From Leptothoe spongobia TAU-MAC 1115 (lineage in GTDB: Bacteria; Cyanobacteriota; Cyanobacteriia; Phormidesmidales; Phormidesmidaceae), in NCBI RefSeq assembly GCF_018739885.1, contig NZ_JADOES010000020.1:1-64000 (forward strand): DNA of 64,000 nucleotides. Direction: 5' to 3'. A model generated the notes under the pieces. That model ran no database searches and had not been told where the DNA came from. It was given only the letters and a program-made list of their open reading frames with translations. Of this stretch, positions 38,238 to 46,377 are shown piece by piece; the first letter of the stretch is position 1; every line of letters starts with the position of its first letter. The position numbers and the translations under genes were made by a program.

Positions 38238-39719
38238 TTAACTATCAGACTGAACAAAGCGTACAACGTCTGCCAGATCAAAGGGATAGTAATTTTCCCG
38301 CTCTACTAATGGCTTCCGAAGAAACCCTTCTTTGTATTTATCGGGTGCTAGTCGACTCTTCTCTCTAGAGAGACAGGGATCTGGATTCCAGTTATCCTCT
38401 TTGAGGAAGCTGTCACAATGGGTCAACATTCCCCCAAATACTTCCATCAGGATAGCCGAACCGACTGGGCCTAAGCGCTGTCCAGCATTGTTTATTTTGG
38501 ATTCTTGCAGAATATAGTAGAAAAGCGGTGTGTTTCCTTGAAGTGCTGAAGGGAGGTCCCCTAGCTGCAAATCATTATGAGGGATAGGATATCCCAGTCC
38601 ACGCAACTTGTCTGCTACAGCTTGCCCTGAGGGTAGGCTCATAACATTTCCCCGTAATAGGTTACGAAATGCCAGGGCTCGATTATTGGGATTATTGCTA
38701 CCAACCACAGGTAGGTTTTGAATCTCATCTGCTAGTAGGGGATCGACTGCTTTGCTCATACGAGGATGAATACAGTCGTCCACCTCCAACAAATACCGCC
38801 AATCTACCTCTAGCTCTTCAGGAAAAGCTGAAAATCCTAGGGTACCAAAACGCTCATCAAACAGTTCAATATCCAAGTTGTTCCCATTGGCGGCGTAGGT
38901 CGAACGCACCAGGGTGTGGCCAACTCGGTAGGCCGCTACTGAAAACTCAACCGGCATCGACAGTTTGCCATGATCATCAGGGCGGTAGCATAAAGGATAT
39001 TTGGGTGCCTGGTTCGGCTGATTACTCAGAAGCAAATTGGCAGCAAATTTGTAAACCTCTGGATCACAAAGGCGTTTCAGAAAATCAAACAGAACTAGCC
39101 ACTGATAGTGATAACGGGTCTGTTTCTGGGCCTCTTCAAACCGATTAAAGGATTCGGACTTATTTTCCTGGTAAACTCGCTCGTTATAAATCTTGTTATG
39201 GAAGCGATGAAACAGTAGCTGCATTTGGGAAACGAAGATATTCTCGTCATTGCGAGGATCTCCGATTAAGGCTGTCCCACTGGGAGAACGTGCCAAGTCA
39301 TAACCATTGGGATTGATTGCCAGACGTCCAGGGCGCACCCCATCATAAATATGGGGACTCCCTTCGGGGCCAAATCCATAGACACAATCTAAATCTAAGC
39401 TGGCGGAGCGGATATTTGGCAACTCGCTGATCTCACCGGGAGACTTGGGATCTTCCCGTAGGCCGGAGGTCGTATCTAGAGTAATATCGTGATCGACAAA
39501 CTGGGCAAAGAAAATATACCCGGCAGGGATATCACAATCATTCGAAGTACCATCGAAGTCATGCATAAGCCCGCCCGGGCCACCTAATATAGCTGCGTCT
39601 GCTTCACTGACAACAACGCCAGGTAGATCGGGAAAGAGTTTGCTAAAGCTAGAAACTGCAGTGTGACCGCAACCACGTGCTTTGGTCATACCATGGTGTT
39701 GAACAGGGCAACCACTCAT
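38238..39719 (-). CDS. Haem peroxidase (animal-type peroxidase family)
   Basis: A 493-residue member of the peroxidase-cyclooxygenase superfamily, which oxidises halides or organic donors with hydrogen peroxide. The distal His and calcium-binding site are in FFAQFVDHDITLDTTSG, and the proximal His is in FSVAAYRVGHTLVRSTYA with catalytic Arg and Glu regions around it. RSPSGTALIGDPRNDENIFV and LLFHRFHNKIYNE are further family blocks. There is no signal peptide. The ATG at 39719 has AGAGGA eight bases upstream. Bacterial members of this length are known in cyanobacteria; the substrate and any secretion route are not evident. Confidence 0.88.
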   Translation of the reverse strand: MSGCPVQHHGMTKARGCGHTAVSSFSKLFPDLPGVVVSEADAAILGGPGGLMHDFDGTSNDCDIPAGYIFFAQFVDHDITLDTTSGLREDPKSPGEISELPNIRSASLDLDCVYGFGPEGSPHIYDGVRPGRLAINPNGYDLARSPSGTALIGDPRNDENIFVSQMQLLFHRFHNKIYNERVYQENKSESFNRFEEAQKQTRYHYQWLVLFDFLKRLCDPEVYKFAANLLLSNQPNQAPKYPLCYRPDDHGKLSMPVEFSVAAYRVGHTLVRSTYAANGNNLDIELFDERFGTLGFSAFPEELEVDWRYLLEVDDCIHPRMSKAVDPLLADEIQNLPVVGSNNPNNRALAFRNLLRGNVMSLPSGQAVADKLRGLGYPIPHNDLQLGDLPSALQGNTPLFYYILQESKINNAGQRLGPVGSAILMEVFGGMLTHCDSFLKEDNWNPDPCLSREKSRLAPDKYKEGFLRKPLVERENYYPFDLADVVRFVQSDS

Positions 39720-40320
39720 TAAATAATCCTCTCATACTGGATGTGGGGTTTAAGCGACTGGCTAAAACTAAGAAACTCCAAAAAATTAACTCTTCAAAAG
39801 ATTTAACCTTCAAAGAGTTTCAAGGAGGTCGCCTAATTTTAGGTCGCTAGCGTGACTTAGCATCAATTTCGAGAAAACTAAGTTGCTAAGGGGACGATTT
39901 AACATCCCAGTTAAATCCTTAAAGCCAGGACGTTTTTTCATGAAGAAACTTCAAGCTTTGCAACTATTGTGTTTCTACTACTACATGCTAAGTTTGGATG
40001 TCGTATCCATAATGAATGATGTAACCCAACTTGAGCAGTACCCCCAAGGGTACTTTTAGGTTGCAGCTATGCGTTCGTAAGGTTCTCCTTATATGACGTG
40101 ATGGTTTTGTTGCTATCCTTGAAACCCCATCTCTGTGAGATTTTTTTCAACGTTCGCTCGATGTTCGTTTTCCCCTTCGTTGAAATAACGAACATCATTG
40201 CACAGGCCCAAGGTTGAATGACTGTGTGAAAAAGTAGTCTCCCATGTACCAGGTCTAGAATGTGATCTGATGGCAGGGACCATGGCTGAATATCTAACTA
40301 AGAAGCTAGGGGGACGAATT
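39720..40320. other. 600-bp gene-free interval with stem-loop and decayed gene start
   Basis: Contains the peroxidase promoter region, a perfect 7-bp stem-loop AGTACCC-CCAA-GGGTACT followed by TTT at 40037-40057, and at about 39886-39931 a degraded copy of the sequence surrounding the start of the next gene (see findings). No other gene is supported. Confidence 0.5.
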
Positions 40321-40524
40321 ATGATTACCCAGGTTAAATGCACTAAATGCCAAAGCTCCACAGATGATTTGTGGTGTAATCAATACTGCCAGGCCTGTTG
40401 GGAGAGCTTTAGCACTGGCGTATGGTGGACTGTCATTGAGCAGCTGAGAGGGTTAGGTGAGGAAAACTATGGGTTGAAGCAAATTCCTTTAGAAATGGAG
40501 CAATCACAGTTACCTAAGTCATAA
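40321..40524 (+). CDS. Small Cys-rich (putative zinc-binding) protein
   Basis: A 67-residue protein starting MITQVKCTKCQSSTDDLWCN. Five cysteines lie in the first third (CTKC, WCNQYCQAC), as in a zinc-binding ribbon or treble clef. The rest is unrecognised. AGGGGGA six bases before ATG 40321 supports this start over an upstream in-frame codon at 40270. It ends just before the 78-bp palindromic repeat, which separates it from the convergent FAD monooxygenase. Function unknown. Confidence 0.55.
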   Translation: MITQVKCTKCQSSTDDLWCNQYCQACWESFSTGVWWTVIEQLRGLGEENYGLKQIPLEMEQSQLPKS

Positions 40525-40597
40525 ACCACGTCCAAGGTGAAACCTGTCGTTTCTCCCACGGTAAAACGACCGTCCTGGACATGGACATGGTTTAAAT
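40520..40597. repeat. 78-bp palindromic repeat, copy B
   Basis: Starts CATAAACCACGTCCAAG and ends GGACATGGACATGGTTTAAAT. It pairs with 25207-25284. Here it lies between two convergent genes and overlaps the stop codons of both, so it probably serves as a transcript end in each direction. Confidence 0.8.
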
Positions 40598-42001
40598 CAC
40601 ATCTGCCAAATTTCGACTGTAAACCATGTCACTGTATTGGGTCCACTCTTCCTGGGACCAGTTATGGTTATGCAGGGTAGCGTCCTGGATCTTTGCCATA
40701 AATGGACGACGAAGTTGCTCATACTTTCTAAATTGGCGGGAGATAATGGCTTGATTATCTAAATGATGGTTGGTGATAATATTTGCGATCGCAATACCAA
40801 TAACGGCTGCATCCTCTAACCCTTGATTTGCCCCTTGTGCTGCAAAGGGTGGCATCCCATGGGCCGCATCACCCACTAAGACAACGCGTCCACGACTCCA
40901 GATCGGTTGAGGATGGTCGATATTCGCCGGATGAATATAGTAGGGACGGCAAATTAGCTGGTTAAGATTTGACAGTCTCACTACCTGGGATAGGGTGTTG
41001 GGAAAACCGTTGTCTTTCAATCGATTGGCCGCTAACTCTACGACTGCTTCAGGTGAGCTATGGTTAAGCAAATCCAGACTTACAGGAAGATGCAGTAAAT
41101 AACCAAGGGAGTTCTTGTCTCGCCTCAATAACATTAGTCGAGGTGAGTCCATCGGTTGACGAGCAGAGTTCACAGGCGAGTTACGTAGAGTCACGACGCT
41201 CTGAGACTTGAGAAATTGATGGTCTAATTCCTGAATAACCTGATCAGAAATATGATCAATTTGTAAGCAGCCAATGGCAGCATAGCCAGAATACTGGGGT
41301 TTTGACCATTGGCTTAGGCCTGCATCCTGGTAAATGACGTCTCTAACAGTAGAATTAATACCGTCTGCTGCGACAACTAATTTAGCTGTAAATTGCTGAT
41401 GGGAAAAACCTTGTTTAGCAGGCTCATTCTCTGCCAAAGGGGTTGATGCTTTCCGTTGCCAATGGGCAAAGGGATTTTCTACCGTTTGATCATCAGACAG
41501 CGTGTCTACCACCACGGATGTTGGTTTGTGGGTCAAATCAACACAGCGATGATTGGGCTTGACTATGTTTGCCGGTAGTTGTTTCCTCAGGTTGGTTTGC
41601 AAGCTATGCCAAGGAATCGATACCCTGCCCTCACCATAATGATTGAGCCAATAATCAAAGTCTAGGGGAATTGTGCGAATAACGTTGCCCTGCAGATCTT
41701 TCTGATACCAGAATCGCTGCCTGGGTTTGGTTTGGTCTTTGCCCTCACTCTTTTGTCTACGATCTTGAATAAAGCCAAGTCCGATTGCTTTGATCTGGTT
41801 ATAGGCTTGCTTGTCTATGCAGTGGAGGGCTTTTAATCCATTGGGCAAAATATCAACAGTCTGACCAACCTTGCCAAACCCATGGGTTTGATCGATGACG
41901 AGTATATTGGTGATACCTCGTTGATAAAGTGCGATCGCAGTTGCTAAACCCACGGGCCCCGCACCGACAATCAACACATCATATAGATTGTCTGTATCCA
42001 T
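40592..42001 (-). CDS. FAD-dependent monooxygenase (PHBH/UbiH-like)
   Basis: A 469-residue group A flavoprotein monooxygenase using NAD(P)H and oxygen to hydroxylate an aromatic or polyketide-like substrate. FAD dinucleotide-binding VLIVGAGPVGLATAIALYQR spans about 9-28. The second FAD motif RGRVVLVGDAAHGMPPFAAQ near 366-385 is followed by GANQGLEDA. A middle VVAADGINSTVRD DG-motif is also present. The ATG at 42001 directly precedes the conserved N-terminus. The stop overlaps the palindromic repeat. The substrate cannot be predicted. Confidence 0.87.
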   Translation of the reverse strand: MDTDNLYDVLIVGAGPVGLATAIALYQRGITNILVIDQTHGFGKVGQTVDILPNGLKALHCIDKQAYNQIKAIGLGFIQDRRQKSEGKDQTKPRQRFWYQKDLQGNVIRTIPLDFDYWLNHYGEGRVSIPWHSLQTNLRKQLPANIVKPNHRCVDLTHKPTSVVVDTLSDDQTVENPFAHWQRKASTPLAENEPAKQGFSHQQFTAKLVVAADGINSTVRDVIYQDAGLSQWSKPQYSGYAAIGCLQIDHISDQVIQELDHQFLKSQSVVTLRNSPVNSARQPMDSPRLMLLRRDKNSLGYLLHLPVSLDLLNHSSPEAVVELAANRLKDNGFPNTLSQVVRLSNLNQLICRPYYIHPANIDHPQPIWSRGRVVLVGDAAHGMPPFAAQGANQGLEDAAVIGIAIANIITNHHLDNQAIISRQFRKYEQLRRPFMAKIQDATLHNHNWSQEEWTQYSDMVYSRNLADVI

Positions 42002-42423
42002 AACACATCAGAGCTGACGTCTTTCTATGGCATTGTCAGCTTAGAAGATATAGAAGCGCAAATCAAAAGCCCTTGACTAGCTGTGAAGCGAACACCCTGC
42101 TCCTGGTGAGCCAGTAAAAAGCCACCGATTCATCACCTGCCAAAAACCCATTGCATTCCATTAACAACCCGTGCCGCTTCAAATAAAATAAGGCACCATA
42201 GGAACATCGTCAGAGACAGTATTGACGAACGGCGAATAGTAATCACGCACATCTTCTAAAGATGTACTGTAGCCTGTTGTAAAAGATGTTCACAATAGGC
42301 GGCAACGTAGACCATATCCATTCTCTGTAGTAGGTATTCTGCCAATAGCGCCAAACTGTTTCTTATTAGCTAGGGATCTCATATTCCTAGCTTAGACAGA
42401 CCAGCCACTATAGGAGACAGACG
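42002..42423. other. Divergent intergenic region, 422 bp
   Basis: Lies between the FAD monooxygenase and pentapeptide gene starts and should carry promoters for both. AGGAG occurs before ATG 42424. I see no RNA gene, repeat or convincing operator. Confidence 0.5.
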
Positions 42424-42957
42424 ATGGTTAATATTCAACAGTTACGCCATGAGTACAATCAAGGCTATCGCGATTTCTCTAACATCAGTCTGCATGGTGT
42501 TGACCTAAAACGATCTCACCTCAGCGGTGTGGACTTTAGTCAGTGTGATCTTAGCGGTGCCGACCTCAGTGGTATAGACCTGAGCCGCAGCAATCTAAAT
42601 AATGCCAATCTCACCGATGCTGAGCTGATCAAAGCAGACCTGAGCGGGACCAAGCTCACGGGGGTCAACTTTATTGGTGCTGATCTAACAAACGCTAGCC
42701 TGGTAGGGGCTGATCTCACCCAAGCCGACCTGAGAATGGCTAACTTAGAAGGGGCAGATCTGAGAGGGGCTAATCTTACCGCCGCCATTGTTAGCGGAGC
42801 GAATTTCTGTAATGCCAATCTAACGGCAGCTTGTTTGGATGAGACTGGTTTAGAGGACACTGATCATGATGGGGCAAATCTTTGCCATCTTCGGGCTCCG
42901 GTGCTAAATGGAGCTGGTGATGAGGAACATCGATGGGTTACATGGGGAGCGCATTAG
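42424..42957 (+). CDS. Pentapeptide-repeat protein
   Basis: A 177-residue protein that is almost entirely tandem A(D/N)LXX pentapeptides after a short N-terminal cap (MVNIQQLRHEYNQGYRDFSN). Examples are GADLSGIDLSRSNLNNANLT and TQADLRMANLEGADLRGANL. The fold should be a right-handed quadrilateral beta-helix of about seven coils. There is no signal peptide. AGGAG lies nine bases before the ATG at 42424. Family members range from DNA mimics to unknown roles; none can be assigned here. Confidence 0.88.
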   Translation: MVNIQQLRHEYNQGYRDFSNISLHGVDLKRSHLSGVDFSQCDLSGADLSGIDLSRSNLNNANLTDAELIKADLSGTKLTGVNFIGADLTNASLVGADLTQADLRMANLEGADLRGANLTAAIVSGANFCNANLTAACLDETGLEDTDHDGANLCHLRAPVLNGAGDEEHRWVTWGAH

Positions 42958-43043
42958 GGCTTGTTGGCTCAATATGTTGGCGGGGGGCATTTAAGCTGTT
43001 GCTTGAGCTCCCTCCATATTCCTCATACCGCTTGGATAAAGCA

Positions 43044-43082
43044 GCTTAGAATTTTGGTTGTCACGCAACCAAAATTCTAAGC
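43044..43082. terminator. Perfect 17-bp stem-loop between convergent genes
   Basis: The arms are GCTTAGAATTTTGGTTG and its exact complement, with loop TCACG. It lies between the pentapeptide gene (ends 42957, plus) and the zinc-ribbon gene (ends 43087, minus). No long T-run follows either arm. A bidirectional transcript-end role is the simplest reading. Confidence 0.65.
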
Positions 43083-43086
43083 GCTA

Positions 43087-43266
43087 CTAAGCTTTGGACA
43101 AAACTAACGGCTTCATCATCGCCTCATTCAACACAGAATACGCTTGCCTAACAACATAACTATCCGTCTCTGGCATCTCCTGACGACAATCCGGACAATA
43201 CATATAAACCTCGCCATGGCGAATATGGCGTAGCAGTGAACTATTACAACAGAGACAATAACTCAT
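43087..43266 (-). CDS. Small zinc-ribbon protein conserved in cyanobacteria
   Basis: 59 residues starting MSYCLCCNSSLLRHIRHGEV. The paired CxxC motifs C-LC-C and YCPDC with the HIRHGEVYMYC context match a short cyanobacterial family in which the core is MSYCxCC...LRHIRHxxVYWFCxxCxQEMP. A four-Cys zinc site is expected. GGAGGGG immediately upstream supports ATG 43266 over an ATG four codons earlier. Its role is unknown in the family as I know it. Confidence 0.75.
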   Translation of the reverse strand: MSYCLCCNSSLLRHIRHGEVYMYCPDCRQEMPETDSYVVRQAYSVLNEAMMKPLVLSKA

Positions 43267-43336
43267 AGTCCCCTCCAAACTGTAGTGCTGTTTTAGTGAT
43301 AGCTCAGGAAGTTGAGGATCCTATGAGGGTACTTTC

Positions 43337-44275
43337 CTAGGCAGTCTCTAAAAATAGTTGATGTAATTCATTTCGCCGAGTCAAAGAAAGGTAAGGTTGT
43401 CGCACGACCAGCCATCGTTGCCAGAGCTGTTTATGTTGCTGCCGGAAATATTTTTTCAAACTCGGTAGCTTTTGGGGCCACTTGGCTCCTAGCACTTCAA
43501 CCAAAAATGATTGCAATACGGCCTGGTCTTGCAGCCCGCCTAGTAAATCCTGCATTTCCTTAAAAGCACTGATCTGTTGCTTATACGTTTCTCCGTAGAA
43601 AGTACGTAAGAGCTCCATTTGGTAGCGCACACCTTTGATCCGTTTACGTAGTGCATGGACCTGCTCTAGCTCAGTCTTCTTCGTATCATGGACTACCAGC
43701 CAACCAGGATGTAACAACAGCTGACTAATCATGGGGAGCTGTATGTCAGGTAGGGCCACTGTCATCGGCAAACAAGCCAATGATGTATATTTAGGCTGCT
43801 TTAACCAGCGATCGCAGGCTTTGATCAAGCGTTTATAGGCCTTACTATGCAGATACTTTGTCATCTGCACCCCATACTTCTGACGGTGTTGTTTTAGCCG
43901 TCGGGTCACTGTCCGTAGGACCTTCATTTCTGATTTCTTTAGATCGGTCTGGTCCACATATCGAGCAAACCAGTCCTGCAGCACATCTAGATCGCGCACC
44001 CGGCCCAGGACCTTGCCTAAACGTTTAAGTGCTCGCTCGCCCATGGCATTGGGTAGTGCGATCGCAAACCCAAACACCTCACTTGCCGTCCGCAGACGTC
44101 GCAACCCGATGCGCATCTGATGCACAAACTCAGGATCTTTCTGGGCCAGCACTCCCTTCTCCTGCTTCAGAATATGACGCACACATTTTTGGATAGCCTG
44201 ATGCGCATAATCCCCCAGCCGCTCAGGTGCTCGTTTTATAACGACCGGAGATCCAGCTGACACCATTGGTTTCAT
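43337..44275 (-). CDS. CHAD domain protein
   Basis: A 312-residue helical protein with paired histidine- and arginine-rich CHAD motifs: DPEFVHQMRIGLRRLRTASE near 63-82 and LEQVHALRKRIKGVRYQMEL near 200-219. CHAD domains bind inorganic polyphosphate and sit on polyphosphate granules. Net charge is strongly basic, as expected. The start at 44275 is the first ATG. The next gene downstream in transcription is the small zinc-ribbon gene and the SPFH gene lies upstream on the same strand, but an operon is not evident. Polyphosphate binding is family knowledge. Confidence 0.85.
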   Translation of the reverse strand: MKPMVSAGSPVVIKRAPERLGDYAHQAIQKCVRHILKQEKGVLAQKDPEFVHQMRIGLRRLRTASEVFGFAIALPNAMGERALKRLGKVLGRVRDLDVLQDWFARYVDQTDLKKSEMKVLRTVTRRLKQHRQKYGVQMTKYLHSKAYKRLIKACDRWLKQPKYTSLACLPMTVALPDIQLPMISQLLLHPGWLVVHDTKKTELEQVHALRKRIKGVRYQMELLRTFYGETYKQQISAFKEMQDLLGGLQDQAVLQSFLVEVLGAKWPQKLPSLKKYFRQQHKQLWQRWLVVRQPYLSLTRRNELHQLFLETA

Positions 44276-44384
44276 AGGGATGTCCCCCCAATTTCAGATG
44301 CCACCCACAGCCTATCGCATCTGTGCTGCTCTAGTATTTTCCCTTAGAAAATCTCTACCTGATTGGCAGATGATGACATCTAGC

Positions 44385-45089
44385 CTACTTACCACCCGCA
44401 TCCTCTGTAGGCCCATCCTCCCCATCATTTGTCATCGACAAATCCAGATGAAACGTATTCCCCGTCGACTGCTCAATGGCCTGCAAGACTCGTAGGGTCA
44501 TCAACGCCGGATTTTTAGTCGTCAACCGGGCCGCATTGGCCAAACTTCTCAGCGCTGCTGTTTCACCCCGTGCCCGTTCCAGCTGAGCCAGTCCTTCCTG
44601 ACGCGCCTGTACAATCTGGGCATACAGCTTCCTTAGCTCCCCCGGCAGCATTAAGTCTTTGATACTCACACTTGTCAGCTGCAATCCCAGGGCGGCAACC
44701 CCATCCATCGAGGCCTCTAGCAGCCGTTGGTTCAGACCGGTATTGCCCAACAGATCATCCATAGCCACCGTGCTGATAACCTGCCGCAGGCTAGTTTGCA
44801 CGGTCATGTACAGTCCCTGACGATAGTCAGACACCTGGTTGATCGCCATGGCCGGATCGCTAATGTTGTAAACCGCCGTCAGACTGACCTTTAGTCCCAC
44901 CCCATCGGCTGTCAATACCGCTTGCCCCGGTACGCTCAGGTATTGGGGTCGCATATCTATTTTTCGAATGGTGGTCTGACCAAACGCCCACAGCCAGTAC
45001 TGTCCCGGACCCACCACCTGCTTAAACCGGCCCTTTACATACTTCAGACCGCGCTCATATTCAAAAACCGTCAGCCGAATGGGAAACAT
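44385..45089 (-). CDS. SPFH/Band 7 family protein
   Basis: 234 residues. Residues about 5-170 form an SPFH domain: RLTVFEYERGLKYVKGRF, KIDMRPQYLSVPGQAVLTAD, and the loop TVQTSLRQVISTVAMDDLLG followed by GLQLTSVSIKDLMLPGELRK as in slipins and stomatins. Unlike classical members it has no N-terminal membrane segment. A short coiled-coil-like tail rich in Ala, Arg and Glu follows (QARQEGLAQLERARGETAAL). The frame is open further upstream but I prefer ATG 45089. A membrane-scaffold role is family knowledge; peripheral attachment is inferred. Confidence 0.78.
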   Translation of the reverse strand: MFPIRLTVFEYERGLKYVKGRFKQVVGPGQYWLWAFGQTTIRKIDMRPQYLSVPGQAVLTADGVGLKVSLTAVYNISDPAMAINQVSDYRQGLYMTVQTSLRQVISTVAMDDLLGNTGLNQRLLEASMDGVAALGLQLTSVSIKDLMLPGELRKLYAQIVQARQEGLAQLERARGETAALRSLANAARLTTKNPALMTLRVLQAIEQSTGNTFHLDLSMTNDGEDGPTEDAGGK

Positions 45090-45107
45090 GGCAAGCTTAA
45101 AACTCCC

Positions 45108-45179
45108 CGATGAATCACCACGGTAACCGGACGGAGGTCTGAACCTGCAGAGCCCAGCCACGCTAAAGGTGATTCATCG
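45108..45179. other. 12-bp perfect inverted repeat upstream of the SPFH gene
   Basis: CGATGAATCACC at 45108-45119 and GGTGATTCATCG at 45168-45179, 48 bp apart. The unit sits immediately upstream of the SPFH start and would form a cruciform or a long-loop hairpin in the leader. It could be a paired operator or the arms of a small insertion. Confidence 0.5.
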
Positions 45180-45327
45180 AAGAGCTGATAGGGTTTGAAC
45201 CTAGTAGATGACAGAACCATGTTCTGATTGAGGGGGCAATGGGCAACCCTCAGCTAGTCGATACTAGCCCGAGGGGCTAACTCACCCTCAATAGCAATTA
45301 GACTTCCCCCAATTGGGCTAATGGCAC

Positions 45328-46149
45328 TCAAGCCTTCGCGCTCGCTGTCTTCACCTTCTCCGCTAGACCGACCGCCTTTAGCACACGAATCACCCCCCAC
45401 ACCGGGTCAATTTCCCACCAGTTCTTCTGAAAACAAGCCGAGGACTGACAGGCGTGGTGATTATTGTGCCAGCCTTCACCGTAGGTCAGAACAGCCACCC
45501 ACCAGCAGTTGGTAGACATATCGTCTGTATTGGTGGGGCGATAGCCAAACTGATGGCAAGCGCTATTGACAAAGCAGGTCCCGTGGAAGCTCACTAGCAG
45601 TCGGACAAACACTCCCCAAACTAGAAATGGCATGCCGCCCAATAGGAACAGCCCCAAAGCTAAAGCAACCTGAAGACCGATGTACTGATTGTGGCAAAAC
45701 TGGTAGAACTTATCGTCCCGAATATCTTTGGTCATGCGGGGTAGCAGGGAATGGGTGGGCACCGTATGCATCAACCAATTAATGTGGCTCCACCAAAACC
45801 CTTTGCTAGCACTGTGGGGATCAAGTTCTTGGTCGGTATGCATGTGGTGCAGGCGGTGATAGCCGACCCAACCATAGACACCCCCTTGAAAGGCAAGGGT
45901 ACCAAGCAGAATAAAAATGTGCTCTAACCACAGAGGCACCCGTAAACTACGATGACTTGCTAAGCGATGAAACCCTAGGGAAATACCGAGACCTTGGGTA
46001 ATTGCGTGTAAAGAAACAGCCACACCTACAGCGGTCCAACTAAAGTTGCTTGGCAGCAGCGCTAGGAGGGCAAGTAAATGAAGAATGATCGTTGAAACCG
46101 TCACCGACCAGCGTAGCCGGGGGCTAGGCAGAGCTGCTGTAGTTACCAA
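45328..46149 (-). CDS. desC: Acyl-lipid Delta9 fatty acid desaturase (DesC-like)
   Basis: A 273-residue integral membrane di-iron desaturase. The three histidine boxes are present: HRLASHRS near 61, HRLHHMHTD near 98, and EGWHNNHHAC near 225. Hydrophobic segments near 18-50, 72-90 and 155-185 fit two membrane hairpins. It likely introduces the first double bond in acyl lipids, as DesC does in cyanobacteria, using ferredoxin in vivo. The only start matching the N-terminus is a TTG at 46149 with weak ribosome binding, so the exact start is uncertain. It is divergent from glcF. Confidence 0.88.
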   Translation of the reverse strand: MVTTAALPSPRLRWSVTVSTIILHLLALLALLPSNFSWTAVGVAVSLHAITQGLGISLGFHRLASHRSLRVPLWLEHIFILLGTLAFQGGVYGWVGYHRLHHMHTDQELDPHSASKGFWWSHINWLMHTVPTHSLLPRMTKDIRDDKFYQFCHNQYIGLQVALALGLFLLGGMPFLVWGVFVRLLVSFHGTCFVNSACHQFGYRPTNTDDMSTNCWWVAVLTYGEGWHNNHHACQSSACFQKNWWEIDPVWGVIRVLKAVGLAEKVKTASAKA

Positions 46150-46377
46150 AAGAAAGTACCTAATAAGAATTATTGAGGGTTTATTCCCTTTAGGCAGACT
46201 AACATATTCGTCTTATTCCACCCTGGCTGTAGCCAGTTGAAAACACAGGTACGGGCAGAACTTATAGGGGGTATCTTTAATTTGCTCTATTGGCTTATTC
46301 AATGCACCCACGTAGTTTTAAGCTTTGGCAAGATAACGAAAGCGATAAGCTAACAGTAGCGTGCTTATTTTCACTGA

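Noticed and set aside
42540..42860. Minus-strand 106-codon frame opposite the pentapeptide protein
   Set aside because: A Leu/Arg/Ser/Pro-rich shadow of the repeat on the other strand with no ribosome binding site.
45180..45250. tRNA-like T-arm (TAGG-TTCAAAC-CCTA) on the minus strand
   Set aside because: The acceptor and anticodon arms do not fold; the neighbouring CAGAACATGGTTCTG has the wrong loop size. No cloverleaf is possible.
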